NCBI GenBank assembly: GCA_964030785.1 | Contig: OZ034975.1 | Coordinates: 21,440,642-21,504,641 of the forward strand | Origin: Siderastrea siderea | Taxonomy: Eukaryota > Cnidaria > Anthozoa > Scleractinia > Rhizangiidae | Length of the DNA stretch: 64,000 bases | Direction of reading: 5' to 3' | Part shown: positions 53,501 to 64,000 of the stretch, piece by piece | Layout of the letters: each line of letters starts with the position of its first letter | How positions within the stretch are numbered: the stretch's first letter is position 1 | Made by a program: the position numbers and the translations under genes | Notes under the pieces: model-generated | Database searches by the model: none | Told to the model about the DNA's origin: nothing | Seen by the model: only the letters and a program-made list of their open reading frames with translations

Positions 53501-56500
53501 TTGACGTCATTGTACCTTTGATAAAGTCGTTTTGCTTAATTCAAGGACATGTTAAATAACATTTCCAAGGAAAAATATTGTCTTACTCAAAAAACGCGAA
53601 ATTAAAGTGATTCAAAACACAAAATTTTCACAAAATCGCGAAATTTAAGTGCCGCGAAATATGCGATCCTCAAAATCGCGAAGGAAACGTGTCGCGAAAA
53701 TTTCATGTAATAAGGTAACAGCTTCTTGGGGTAAAATCTCAATGAAACATCACTATACACCTCGAAAAAGTTAGCTCTCTTATCTTTTCACATACAAGGT
53801 AACCCGTTTATAACGAATTTCCAGGTTTATTAAATAAAAGAACGATAGTCTTCAGCCCCCGGCCAAAGTTACAGCAAAATCCATAAAATGTATGGACACG
53901 AACACCGATATAATAAACCTCATCATAACGAACACAATCCATAAGCTCAAACTGAAAATGAATGCGAAACAGACCAACCGTCCAATCCTTTAATGCTATT
54001 ATCTTCGATTCTAAAAGTCTCTTTCAAAACAAATCCGGATGGTAATTGCACGCGACTACACGGAAAGCTAAGGTTTAAGTTTAATTTCATTGTCCTCTCC
54101 ATAGTAGAATCACTGATATCAGCTCCAGGATGCTTTGGACCGATTGAAATCTCATCTAACTCAGACGAACGGCGTTTACTAGAGAGAGTAGCGTTTACTA
54201 GAGAGAGGGCGTCTAATAGAGGGCTCACAAACGGACACATCTTGGCTTCTCTGTTAAGTCAGATCTCGGAATAAACGTCACAGGCACTTGATATATCGAT
54301 AGGAAGACTAAGCACACAATTTATAAGCAAAAGAACAAACTTAAATGTCCCTCCCTGGTGTTTTCTTTGGGAAACTACACGTAGTTATATAACTAGGTTA
54401 AACTGAAGAAGCCACGATCATCCAATTAATGGACAAAAATGGACAAATGTCTCGCCCTAAAACTAATGTCCTCTTGTTTCAAACGGGAATAGCACAACAT
54501 TACTAAGATGTGTAACTTTGCTTTGCAGTCAGACATTTTCAGTTTGCGGCTCAGCCAGACGGTGTGAATATTGGACAAAATACGGTGTCTTTTGAGAGTT
54601 AACTTTGTATGTGAGCGTGCCACTCAGGTCAAAGAAAAGTATCCGTTACCCATATTAACCAGACTGTCCGTATAAAGCGAGCTCATGTATGAGAAAATAC
54701 CGTATTTCCTCGAACACGCTCGAATAATAGCCGGGGGCGATTATTATTATTTTCTTGCACCAAAAGGGGGCAATTATTCGAGGGGGGCGATTATTTCAAA
54801 TATTGCTCGCTGGAAGTCGTGCCATGAATATTTTGTTTAATGTAATCATAATATAACCACATCAAGTAAACCCCGGGAGTAAACTGAATAGTGAATACCG
54901 GCCTTCAAAGTGTTTTCAATTTGGTTTCTTTGACTAATTTTCAAGGTCAATATCCTCGGCGTCAGTGATCGAGTCATCAGTCAGTTTTTCTGAATCGGAC
55001 TTCTCTTCAACATCACCCTCCAGGTATATCTGCAAATGGTCCGGGAGCAAGCAGCTGTGACGATGGGTGGTGGGCGGAGTAGGGGGGATTATTCGAAGGA
55101 GGCGATTATTTCAAAGATTTCCACCAGGGGGGGGGGGGATTACTCGAGGGTGGCGATTAATCGAGGGAAGGCTATTATTCAAGGAAATACGGTACAATAG
55201 CTTTCCTTCGGGACGGAAAAACTGTCAGTAATAGGCGGGTTTCCCGTACTAAGCAGGTGTCCGGAAAGCGGGGTTCCGCTGTTTTCATTTTACAATAAGC
55301 CGGCCCATGAAGAGTGTTGCTTGGGTTTGAATTTTTTTCGTAATGGCAGCAAGTCAAGTCACATTTGTTTTTCAATTACAGTCGAAGCTCTCCTTGCGAC
55401 CACTCTCGTAAGCGACCAGTTCCAGTAATGACCAGCATTGTGAATCCCCATTTGAATTAAAAGCTCTCGTAAGTGATCGCTCCCGTAAGCGACCGCGACC
55501 ACTTTTGGGAATTAACGACTGGTCTTCTCCTTTGTTTTTAAGCTCTCGTAAGCGACCACTCAGTCCACGATTTTATAGAGTAATACAATATAAGCGACGA
55601 TGGTTCCTTGACTTGTACACTCGTGAAACTCTTCTGTGATAGGCAGTCAAAAACTATTATATTATTACTATTGGTAACCAACAACATATGCCAAGCTTTC
55701 TGCTAAAAGCTCTCGTAAGCGACCACCCTCTATTGTCTTATCACATGGTCTCTTACGAGAGCCCATTCTCGTAAGCGACCAGCTCTAGTTGCGATCACTT
55801 TTCTGAATTCCCCTGGTGGTTGTTACGAGAGGTTTGACTGTATCATTTTTGCCCAAGGTCAGACACTGAACGGAAGCACGATTAATTAAAATCTGCCAAA
55901 CGTAGTTTTTAACTGTGGGTATTATGATCACTAACTGTAACATTCACAGTTATTGAAAATTGCAGGAGAAGCATTTCAAGGTTAATAACTACAACTTAAG
56001 TATCCTTTTTCACGATTAATAAGAACTTAAAATTAAAGTGTGTTTTTGCAGATTATGCGATAAATGGTAGAAAAAACTTAACTGTAGAAACTGAATTTAA
56101 AAAAAAAGCACAAATAGATAGACACCTATTAACTATAAACCATTACTTAAGAAAAAATACAGGGCTTACTTGTTATAATCAAGCAGTAGTGTTGTCAGAT
56201 TGCTCATACATATTGACCTACAAACAACAGGATGACAAATCAAAACACTATGCGCTGGTAGCCACGGTATCATGGCTAGACCAAACACAAGATATAATGC
56301 AAAACAAAGAGACGTTCAAATAAATGACATCAACAGCTGAAATCCCAGCACAGGGGGCCCAGACAATATGTTTATGTTGTAATAATTATAGTAAATAATG
56401 TAATAATTATAGTAAATGTATGGGATTTACTGTAAGTTTCATGCTATCGCGACGTATCCCTAAATATATGTATGGATCAATGTTAAATAAACGTTAAATT

Positions 56501-59500
56501 AACTCACCTGTGATGCGTTGTCGTCCTTTTGCCTCAGAAATGATATATTTAAAGCGATTTCGAAGGATTTTGAGTTCGCCGACTTGACTGTCACATATGA
56601 CTGGATATTACTTAATTCTTTGGGTGGATCCACATTTTAATTGCAGGGAACAGAAATCAACACAACTAAGCTAGGATTAATGAGAGAAAATGTGGTCCAG
56701 CCAGGAATCGAACCTGGGTCTCTAAAATAATTTCCTCAGTCTGCAACTTTACTACTGACAGACATATAAACAAAAAGTACTTCCGCTAGGATATAGCTTG
56801 ATTCACAGCTCAAGTTACCAAAGTCTAAAAGAGATACGGTATTACTTAAAAAGAAATCATCGTAGATGAGTGGCTATGATCGAGCGTAATTAACCAGTGG
56901 AGCCGTAAAATAGTTAAGCATATATTGTTTAAATGTAAAGAAGATCCTCGCAGTTATTAACGCAACTTACGCAGTTGCGAAAAGAAAGCCTGAAAAAATC
57001 AGGCTTGCCGGGACTCGAACCCTGACCTCTGCGATACCGGTGCAGCGCTCTAACCAATTGAGCTAACAAGCCAACTGGGAGCTGGTCAGAAAATTGGTTC
57101 CTAATATACCCGGGAAAGATGAAGATGAAATTGTGAATATATGAAACTCATATATTTGAACTGCGGAATGAAGAAATAAATGTAAAGAAGATCCTCGAAG
57201 ATCCTCGCGGGTTCGAGTCCCGGCAAGCCTGATTTTTTCAGGCTTTCTTTTCGCAACTGCTTAAGTTGCGTTAATAACTGCGAGGATCTTCTTTACATTT
57301 ATTTCTTCATTCCGCAGTTCAAATATATGAGTTTCATATATTCACAATTTCATCTTCATCTTTCCCGGGTATATTAGGAACCAATTTAATGACCAGCTCC
57401 CAGTTGGCTTGTTAGCTCAATTGGTTAGAGCGCTGCACCGGTATCGCAGAGGTCAGGGTTCGAGTCCCGGCAAGCCTGATTTTTTCAGGCTTTCTTTTCG
57501 CAACTGCATAAGTTGCGAAAAGAAAGCGTTAATCGCGTTAATAACTGCGAGGATCTTCTTTACATTTATTTCTTCATTCCGCAGTTCAAATATATGAGTT
57601 TCATATATTCACAATTTCATATATTGTTTGTTTGATCTGAGGTCAGGCCATGTAGATAAAGTGAAAAGCTGGGTTGTCCATGAGCCTCTCTTGTAAGTAA
57701 CAGATGTTCTAATTATGCAACGGGTTTCTGAAACTGACGATTTTTTCAATGACAACAAACTTAATCTCTGAAATGTTGTGCTCGGTGCGGTTAACGTGCA
57801 TGGCCAACTCACAAGTTTTTTATTAGTCAGCATGGCTGACTAGTTGTGATAGCCAAATATTATCTTAAAATTTCCGAGGATATGGAACCAACATATTGTA
57901 GGTTGCACTTGATACAAATAAATTATGTTTTCGCATGTGCAACCTACTTTGTGATTTGTTTGTGTGGTATTGAATCCCGTCCCATGGCAAAACTCTTGGA
58001 TGTGGAAGCTTCAGTTAAATACTTTTGTTACAAAGATCGCATTTCTTACCACCTATAACCCTTTGGCAAATTCATCACTTATGGGATGTCACTGGTTTGA
58101 ACTTAATTGCAAGAATATCTTAACCTGCAATTGGGCTCTGTTTTCGTTTCGCTCAGTGGAAAAATCAGGTGAGAAAGGTGAAACAAAGAATAGTGAGCGA
58201 CCCATGTAAGAAAATATGAGAGCGATGCTAAAATTTGTCCTGATCACACGTTCATGTTCAGTGTGACAACAAGCTGGAAAAACCTCATCAAGGTGAGGTA
58301 ACGATTAAAGAAAATGCAAATGTTTCTTGAGGATCTTGCTGACATCCCAAAGCAGAAGATTGAAATTTATAAGCACTAGAGGAGAGACTTTTTTGTTGGT
58401 CCTGGCTTTTTTCTTCAAATACAGGGAATACATTCTACAGCAAAAACAACAGTATACTACCTTGCCAGCCTATCCACTCCATAGCTGTCAATGCTACACT
58501 CCATCAGTTCAAGATATTGAATAGGATAAATTGACTGCTCCAGAAGCAATGCCTACAATCAGCAGGGCATGTTTCAATTAATTTACTAAAATAAAACTTT
58601 TTGTACTTACTAAATGTGCCTCTTGAAAAAGAATTAATCATTGGATGAGTAGTTACATGTACATGTCGGGGTGTTGCATCAGGAGGGCAACATGCTTAAC
58701 CTATTCAGACCGGGCTTTTTTTGGTCTTGTGGGACCGGGGGGGAGCAGATTCCGCCCCCACCTCTTAACTTCGAGAATATTAAAGCTATGACAACGAAAC
58801 TTAAACGCCAGATAGTACGTCCAAAAATTTTTCCATTGAGGTCCACAACCTCGGCTGATGACGTCATATGACGTCACAATAACGTTTTGTTCTCAAACGG
58901 CGGTCATCTTGGATCCACCATCTTGGATTTCTTAAATTTTCCAAAAACCTTCAAAAACCGCCAAAATTGATCAGGAAGTGATCAAAATCAATAAATTAAC
59001 ATGGAAATGATCTAAAAATGTAAAATTTGCTTCCAAAAAGTAATGATTTTTGATTTAAAAGTTTAGAAATTCAAAATTCTGAAAAACCGCTTGTCAAAAA
59101 GTGGTTGCCATGGTAACGTCAAACTTAATAGACAAGGACTTACTACACCAAATTGTTCCCATATAAATTTTAGGAAAAGTCACCAAGTTCGGTGACTTTA
59201 GCTTGCTTATTTAAAAAGTTATAAACGTCCAAAGTCCGTGCGGGCAGAATCCGCCCCCCCCGGTCTCAATAGGGTTACAATAATTATAATTATCAATTGT
59301 AAAATGGTGCAAAGTGTGACATGGTGCCTTAAAAGGCACTTAATTTCAATTGAATCAAAATATATTTTATTTTAATTTTAAGAACGCGTTCTCTACCCTG
59401 GGTACCAGGGGTTCTCTCGCGGTACGCTTGGTGAGAAGACTTGATGGTTTCCTACTGGGATCACATGCACAGGCACGTGGAGAATTGGCAGATCTGGATT

Positions 59501-61786
59501 CCAATTACAGTGACGAAGCTGTCAAACGCTGCTGTCAGTTCACGCTCGCCTGGTCTTCCTAAATGGGGGGGGGGGGGGACAGGGGGGCAGGAGACCGGGA
59601 GAAAAGTGGGCGGGGGGTGTACGGGAGGCGGGAGAAGAGGGGGCGGGAAGCGGGATTCCCAAGGTGGCGGGAAGCTGGAGAAAAAGGGAAAAATTATGGA
59701 ACATTGTCAATATTTCGCAATCGAAAAAATGCAAAGGGGCGGGAGCGAAAAAATACAGGGCGGGAACCGGGATTAAAGGGTACGGGAAGCGGGAGGTTCA
59801 AACCCCCCCTGTCCCCCCCTCCCCCTTAATGGCTCTCGCGGGAGACAAAACAACTCCCGTGAAAAAGGTTCCGCGTGCGAATTCGGAGTCCATGTACAGA
59901 ATATGTGGATGACAGGTTTACGTGAATGGGGGTTTTTACAGTCAAGTTGCGGGTAAATTGGAGAAGGAAAATATTTCATAGAAAATCGCCGAACTTTTCG
60001 GGGTTGAAGACGACAACCTATCGGTCGGACCGCACATTTTGTGCAAGAAATGTATTAGAAGAATCGAGCGATATGAAGCTACTCTCAAAGAGTTAATTAT
60101 ATATTAAGCTCCTTGAAAGTTTAACATATCGAAACAATTTAGCTCGCTGGAAGAATGATGTCCGAAGCCTTCTCTTTGTTCTACGCTGACTTCCTCGACC
60201 CCATCGAATCTTTCAACCATTTTCAGGTATTGTCTTGTTCAAATCTTCAGTTTGTACATCCATTATAATTTCGATTTCTTCTTCCAGGGCAGCCTGCTTC
60301 CAGGGTAAGTATGCGTGACGAATAGAGTGTGTCTGGTTTTGATCTTTGTCACCTTCAAACCACATGCGTCCCGACCACGCCGCTATTGTTACAGTTGCCC
60401 AGTCACAGCGCTTGATACATCCTACATCTCTAGGAGATCGTTAGGAGCCAATCAGTAAAACATCCAGATTCTGAATGTTTTCGTATAAGCGGGATTGTAA
60501 CTAGCTCGGCGCTATCAAAGGAATTTCGCTCTTGCCCAGAGGCTCTTCTCGCTGTGCAAATGTAAGAAACATATTAAGAGGCATGTAATATGACCGCGAG
60601 AAAGCCTCTGGCACCCAGGGTATGTGTTCTCTGGTTATAATGAGCTTTCGGCTGTCTGAACTTCAGCCTTTCAGGCAGGCAAATCAGCCAAGAATTTTGT
60701 TAAAAGAATGCTATATTGTCCTGGGGGTGGAAAAAAATTGTTGTCCACATTGGGAGTTATCATTGTATGCCAGAATTCCAAAAACCTTTTTAACTTGATA
60801 ATTGCCTTTGTCACCGATGGAAGCGTTTTCAAAGTCAATAACATGGTCACAAGACCATGCATGGTTTGTAATTCTAGAGCTTTTAGCTGCTGTTTTAACA
60901 TTCCTTATGTGTTCTTTTTTCCTGGTAGCAAACCATGCATGGTCTCATGACCATGTCATTGACAAAGGCAATTATCATGTTGAAAAGTTTTTGGAATCCT
61001 GGCATACACTGAAAACTCCCAATGCAGACAATTAATATTCTTATCCACTCCTGGATAATATAACACTCTTTAACAAAAATTCTTAGTTAATTTTATTCTT
61101 AACATTTTCTCGCATTTGTATTTTATATTCTCATTCTACCGCGTTTTTATCACTTTACCCCTTGAAGGCTGCAGTTCAGACTGCCAAAAGCTTGTCATTT
61201 CTTTAAGTATTTTAACCAGAGAAAGTTTTTTAAAAATAATTGTTTCATCCTGGTTGCGGCCCTACGATATTTTTACATACTTTATTGTAAAGTAATGCAA
61301 AATCTGACATTATATAAACATTTGAAAAAAAGGGACTGTGGTTCAAATCCCAGTCCATGGGCGTGAAAACCACTTAATGGTTGGGGTGATCTAAGAGCAG
61401 CAATTAACACCAGATTAAAGCTGATGTTGCTTTCAAGTGTCAGCCTACATGTAGGTGTAACACAATATGAAGACAATCTCCTGGTAGATGCGGATAACTT
61501 TCAATAATTTATTGACGTGAATCATATGGTATTTGTAGAGCCACACAATGTTTATACAATGTATGACTGAAAGTTTTAAAAAGAAAAAAAAAATTGAAAA
61601 GAGGTTTAGTCACATTAGCCTGCATAAATTATCACAAGTTACCAGTGTGGCTGTGTCCTCATGTTTCATGGGTACATCCCATATGTAGAGCTCTTTCACA
61701 TGAACATAACGATTACTCCGTATTGCCGCCACTAGAGGTGGCACTTTGACAGGTAATTCATCTGCTGGACCAGGTGTTAAGACGAA
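47592..61786 (-). CDS. host leucine-rich-repeat gene (LRRC74-like), six exons seen
   Basis: Exons in transcript order: 61643-61786, 58461-58552, 50510-50650, 48653-48862, 48162-48362 and 47592-47745, with phases 0, 2, 2, 2 and 2 at the junctions, all matching and all GT-AG. Together they encode about 313 residues. Repeats are of the ribonuclease-inhibitor type: VKELYIWDVPMKHEDTATL, IQYLELMECSIDSYGVDRL, LLRLSLNYCDLGPSSGEVLG, DLYLDGNFLECEGVIELI, IQKLHLLNNGIDAHGLGSTL and LQELDLDDNLIGDLGGREIL. Between repeats 4 and 5 is a Lys-rich, then six-Pro linker (KKKKSAKKKKDPPPPPP). One LRR strand seems to be missing between exons 2 and 3, so an exon in the 7.8-kb intron may have escaped me. 5' exons lie beyond 61.8 kb. 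The product is presumably cytoplasmic and a protein-interaction scaffold. The resemblance to LRRC74/NLRC3-type LRRs is from repeat pattern only. Confidence 0.75.
49757..50200. other. intron sequence with GAC/GACGA microsatellite
   Basis: GACGACTACTAGCGACGACA with ACGACGAAGACGACGA at about 49955-49990 and an AAATAAATAAAGAAAGAAAG run at 50055-50100. Intron of the LRR gene. Confidence 0.5.
52338..52432. repeat. hairpin element in LRR-gene intron
   Basis: CTGGGGAATATTGGCCCTCG pairs with CGGGCCAATATTCCCCAG, with an inner GTACGGACC...GGTCCGTAC pair. A near-perfect foldback of about 90 nt, MITE-like. Confidence 0.7.
52911..53716. mobile_element. 0.8-kb TIR element with transposase remnant
   Basis: TIR ACCTTACTACATGAAATTTT + CGCGACACG matches the right end with one mismatch. 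Subterminal TCGCGA/TCGCAA motifs are repeated many times. Inside, the frame 53021-53260 contains IHATWLVEMYNFFTSAQGMV, resembling the last helix of pogo/Tigger-like DDE transposases, so it is a deletion derivative. Confidence 0.7.
54698..55194. mobile_element. 0.5-kb MITE
   Basis: TIR TACCGTATTTCCTCGAAxAC against TATTCAAGGAAATACGGTA. Subterminal GGGGGCGATTATT motifs are repeated. On the minus strand 54940-55030 encodes acidic EGDVEEKSDSEKLTDDSITD, which resembles a CENP-B/pogo-type transposase tail, so it may derive from one. Confidence 0.7.
55379..55840. mobile_element. 0.46-kb pogo/mariner-like MITE with internal GCTCTCGTAAGCGACCAC repeats
   Basis: Ends CAGTCGAAGCTCTC...GAGAGGTTTGACTG with TA on both sides (55377-55378, 55841-55842). 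The motif CTCTCGTAAGCGACCA occurs about six times in the element, twice in inverted form (TCTTACGAGAGC, GTTACGAGAGG). Confidence 0.75.
57002..57072 (-). tRNA. tRNA-like core, inverted copy
   Basis: Same fold as the 39.8-kb copies, anticodon loop CCGGTAT (GGT at the anticodon positions but C at 33), D-arm change GTTAGCTC. Probably a repeat and not a working gene. Confidence 0.4.
57406..57476 (+). tRNA. tRNA-like core, direct copy
   Basis: Nearly identical to the inverted copy at 57002-57072, T arm GGTTCGAGTCC. Same reservations. Confidence 0.4.
57630..57835 (-). mobile_element. Penelope-like endonuclease C-terminal fragment
   Basis: Minus-strand pieces HVNRTEHNISEIKFVVIEKI and REAHGQPSFSL-type in shifted frames match the end of GIY-YIG proteins of Penelope-like elements. 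A TAG and a frameshift lie in between. Confidence 0.45.
58698..59276. mobile_element. 0.58-kb MITE with polypurine termini
   Basis: AACCTATTCAGACCGGGC at left against CCCGGTCTCAATAGGGTT at right, followed inward by GGGGGG/CCCCCCC runs and a shared CAGATTCCGCCCCC/GGCAGAATCCGCCCCC motif in direct orientation. No coding sequence. Confidence 0.65.
58859..58876. promoter_or_regulatory. perfect palindrome of two CRE half-overlapping sites
   Basis: TGACGTCATATGACGTCA, two full TGACGTCA octamers separated by two bases, in the MITE inside the LRR-gene region. Confidence 0.55.
59560..59825. repeat. G-rich minisatellite (CGGGAGGCGGGA type)
   Basis: Runs of GGGGGG and units such as CGGGAAGCGGGA, AGGTGGCGGGAAGC and GGCGGGAACCGGGA, closing with a poly-C/CCCCTGTCCCCCCC block. 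It could form G-quadruplexes. Long ORFs here are composition artefacts. Confidence 0.65.
60720..61060. repeat. foldback element, about 140-nt arms
   Basis: 60720-60885 and 60915-61060 are inverted copies. Paired blocks are ACCATGCATGGTTT/AAACCATGCATGGT, TGATAATTGCCTTTGTC against its complement, and the outer GTCCACATTGGGAGTT-like blocks. Confidence 0.7.
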
Positions 61787-61899
61787 CTGATAAACAAACA
61801 GTACATAATTAATTGTGCAATTAACTAGGAACAGAAAATCAACACCACAAAGGAAATGATCGAGTGAAAACAACTCTCTTAACCAGGAACTGACCATGA

Positions 61900-62830
61900 G
61901 TCTCCCAATTTATATCTGGTCATACTCCTTAACCACTAGGCCTCTGGAGAAGGTAGCTCAGAGGACACATATTTCAACACATTTTTGTTTTCAAACAGGT
62001 TCTGCATCTCACTTAATTCCTCAGTCCATTGCCAAATTGCAATACCAAATCCCCCTTAAGAAATATTCAACATTAGTTGGGTGGGGAAGGGGACCACTTA
62101 GCAACTGATTGCCTCAATTTTATAGGATTACCAACCCAATCCTGACTGTTCATTCCTGTTCAGATGGTGATGCACCAGAGATTTCTGAGAGAAGAAAGTT
62201 GTTAAATAAAATTGGAAATCAACACTACTAAGGAAATGAGTGAAAACGTGGAGCTCTCTGAAGAGCTACATTTTTACTTATTTCGCCAATTATTTTCTGC
62301 AATCAGGACCACCTGAATACTCTCCCTGTCAATTAGCGATGAATGGACAATTATCCCCTTTCAACTCAGAACAATTTAAGGGGCAATGATTTGTTCATAT
62401 ATACATGAATACATCATCTATATTTTCAGTAAAGTGATTGTCGTTTATAAAAAGAATGTCATTTCTGGAATATCTTTCTTTGCATGCAAGAGTTAAGCTA
62501 AAAATATTTCTAAACTAAAAATTGCAATTCAACCTTCTTTAAAAAAGGAGATGTGGCATAGATCATATTGAATGCCAAACAATGTCAGGGTGCAATGAAA
62601 GTGCTGTACCCAACTGTGTGATGATGGGACAGTGCCTTTTCATCACAGCTTACATTGGGTGAGCAATCAAGTTTGCTCCTTTTTTACTATTTATCAACGT
62701 TTAAATAAGGGGTATAATATATATCAGACTAAGCATGCTTTATTCTACACAGCCCATAAATATCTAGGCATAATAAATTAAGTTTAAAAAATTTATTTAG
62801 ATCTCCAACACATTTTGATTGTTTTCAATC
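61900..62830. other. no recognisable gene
   Basis: AT-rich. The 5' exons of the LRR gene could be here but I cannot identify one. Confidence 0.35.
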
Positions 62831-63020
62831 TGTTCAGTACTTTAAGGTAGACTGACAGCTACGCCAGCAGGCAGTTCCTGCGACATTGTGTTACTATTAT
62901 ATCCGCACGCAGGTTTCCTCTCCTTGTGTTCATATCACATCCATCTTGTAGTGCGAGCGATTTGTTGTTATTAATAAAAGCTGTTAGTTCCTTCGTTGTG
63001 ATGTTCCTGTCTCTCTAACA
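62831..63020 (+). repeat. 3' part of a long terminal repeat
   Basis: Ends TCTCTCTAACA directly before TTGGCGTGTGGCAGCGACTC, a plausible primer-binding site. An AATAAA signal is at about 62973. The left edge of the LTR is not clear to me, so the start given is a guess. Confidence 0.5.
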
Positions 63021-64000
63021 TTGGCGTGTGGCAGCGACTCCTTACCTACATCTCCGAGAGCCTGAGAACCGTCTCGCTGATCCAAGCAACGACGAGTCTA
63101 CCTATCCTGTGGTCGATTGAGTGAACTCTTACAAGCCATCTCATCTCAAGGAAAGTATCACTTCACTTTTTCTTATCGTCAAATCATGAATTCTAATAGA
63201 GCTCCCAAGCAGTGTTCCCTCACCAAAAACGAAACCATTACAGCTACATTCGAAGCTTGGAGACAGAATCTGCAATATTCCCTTCCTCTCGATGCTAATT
63301 GTGCCCCGTTTTTAGCCGACAACTTTACGTGGTTGAAAAAGTCACCTCCTGCTCCCTACAGAGGACTCGAGCCTGATGGCGAAGACGTCCCTGCCACTCA
63401 CTGATGTACTGCCTTTCAGAAAAACTTACATCTTGAACTCATGTTAGGCCAGATAGCTAACTTTTGCCCTGTTATCTTACGTATTTCAATCGTGAAAAAT
63501 TCAACTTCCATCAGCTCCATTTGGCAAGCAATAAGGGCCCACTATGGCTTCCAGTCTACTGGTGCACGCTTCCTAGATTTCTCCAACATCAAACTAGAGG
63601 TCAACGAACGCCCCGAAGATTTATTTCAGCATTTAATGTCCTTCACTGAAGATAACCTACTTGTCAGTTGCCAATGGCCCCATAACTCACCATGGTGCAA
63701 ATGTTACTTCTGATGAAGAACTGACCCCCACCCTTGAAAATATGGTCATTTTAACTTGGTTAAAACTCATACACACCGATCTACCCGCACTCGTAAAACA
63801 GTGCTACGGCACAGAATTAAGATACAAGACTCTGGCTTCCCTGAAACCCAAAATTTCCCAGTCTTTGGATTCCCTTCTCGAGGAAATTCGCAGTACCGCC
63901 GACACCAAAGTCCTCTGCACCACAGCATCGAGGTTCAGACTTGCCCTCTGCACAAGCCTTCGCCCCAGCCATGGGCTCCTACCAAGTGACCAAAGTCCTG
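63021..64000 (+). pseudogene. LTR-retrotransposon gag, 5' part, broken and cut by window end
   Basis: From the ATG at 63186 the frames read SLTKNETITATFEAWRQNLQ, FLADNFTWLKK, then (after TGA near 63402 and a frame change) [40 protein letters not shown] and SFTEDNLLV, with [20 protein letters not shown] and [20 protein letters not shown] in a third frame. The layout of conserved aromatic and helical blocks is that of a Gypsy/BEL-type gag capsid domain common in cnidarians. At least two frameshifts and one stop. Pol would lie beyond the window. Confidence 0.65.

Larger units (their letters stand above)
56935..57630. repeat. tRNA-like repeat cluster, inverted and direct units
   Basis: The 246-nt unit seen at 39.65 kb occurs here once inverted (56940-57190), once as a short fragment (57190-57260) and once direct (57260-57625), giving a large inverted pair around 57195. 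Confidence 0.8.

Noticed and set aside
56695..56725. T-arm-like GGTTCGATTCCTGGCTGGACCA on the minus strand
   Set aside because: Only the 3' half of a tRNA pattern is present, with no D arm or anticodon arm. Probably a tRNA fragment or chance.
59540..59979. Several ORFs in the G-rich minisatellite
   Set aside because: Low-complexity Gly/Arg or Pro frames caused by base composition.
61325..61360. GTGGTTCAAATCCCAGTCC as pol III B box
   Set aside because: No A box or fold nearby.
1..64000. CRISPR arrays, bacterial operons, Shine-Dalgarno sites
   Set aside because: No regularly spaced repeats with unique spacers and no prokaryotic gene organisation anywhere. The window is eukaryotic.

Overview
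The window looks like nuclear DNA of a cnidarian, most likely a stony coral or sea anemone. I infer this from AT-rich non-coding DNA packed with mobile elements (a large Polinton/Maverick, a DIRS/Ngaro-type tyrosine-recombinase element, Penelope-like and LINE fragments, many MITEs), short GT-AG introns, and the style of the repeats and of the host LRR gene. There are no bacterial operons, rRNA genes or CRISPR arrays.

Layout. (1) 0.28-0.95 kb: gag-like zinc-knuckle ORF fragment on the minus strand. (2) 1.196-5.72 kb: a decayed Ngaro/DIRS-type element with gag, RT-RNase H and tyrosine recombinase remnants and split direct repeats (A1...B1-A2-B2). (3) 5.8-6.7 kb: LINE and SAP-domain scraps. (4) 6.714-26.283 kb: a complete Polinton/Maverick of 19.6 kb with about 330-bp terminal inverted repeats and a 5-bp target duplication (ACAGC). 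It carries protein-primed DNA polymerase B, a DD35E integrase, a zinc-ribbon protein, a DUF5679-PLA2 protein, an adenain-like protease, several small virion-type proteins, a major capsid protein, a penton-like protein, a packaging ATPase, a collagen/fibre protein and a two-helix membrane protein. (5) 26.5-47 kb: TE graveyard containing LINE 3' ends, a hAT fragment, TIR elements, a Penelope-like GIY-YIG endonuclease, tRNA-like tandem repeats and a degraded large cnidarian repeat-family gene. (6) 47.6-61.8 kb: six exons of a host leucine-rich-repeat gene (minus strand, LRRC74-like), with introns full of MITEs. (7) 62.9-64 kb: 3' end of an LTR and the start of a gag.

The Polinton is the centre of interest. 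Almost all of its core replication and virion genes carry frameshifts or stops. Its right-hand 4.5 kb (21.8-25.9 kb) is different: every gene there is open. It encodes a 165-aa protein, a 92-aa protein, a four-exon gene with a PB1-like N-terminus and a SHOCT-like C-terminus, and a four-exon Tc1/IS630-type DD34E transposase. Each terminus is an 82-nt-arm palindrome with an 11-nt loop nested in the TIR. Two classes of upstream motif can be read: a long conserved leader ahead of genes near the ends, and a short TATATAC-type motif just before the start codons of virion genes. Together these suggest early and late gene sets in a virus-like element. The cargo module with its second transposase is my best candidate for something undescribed.
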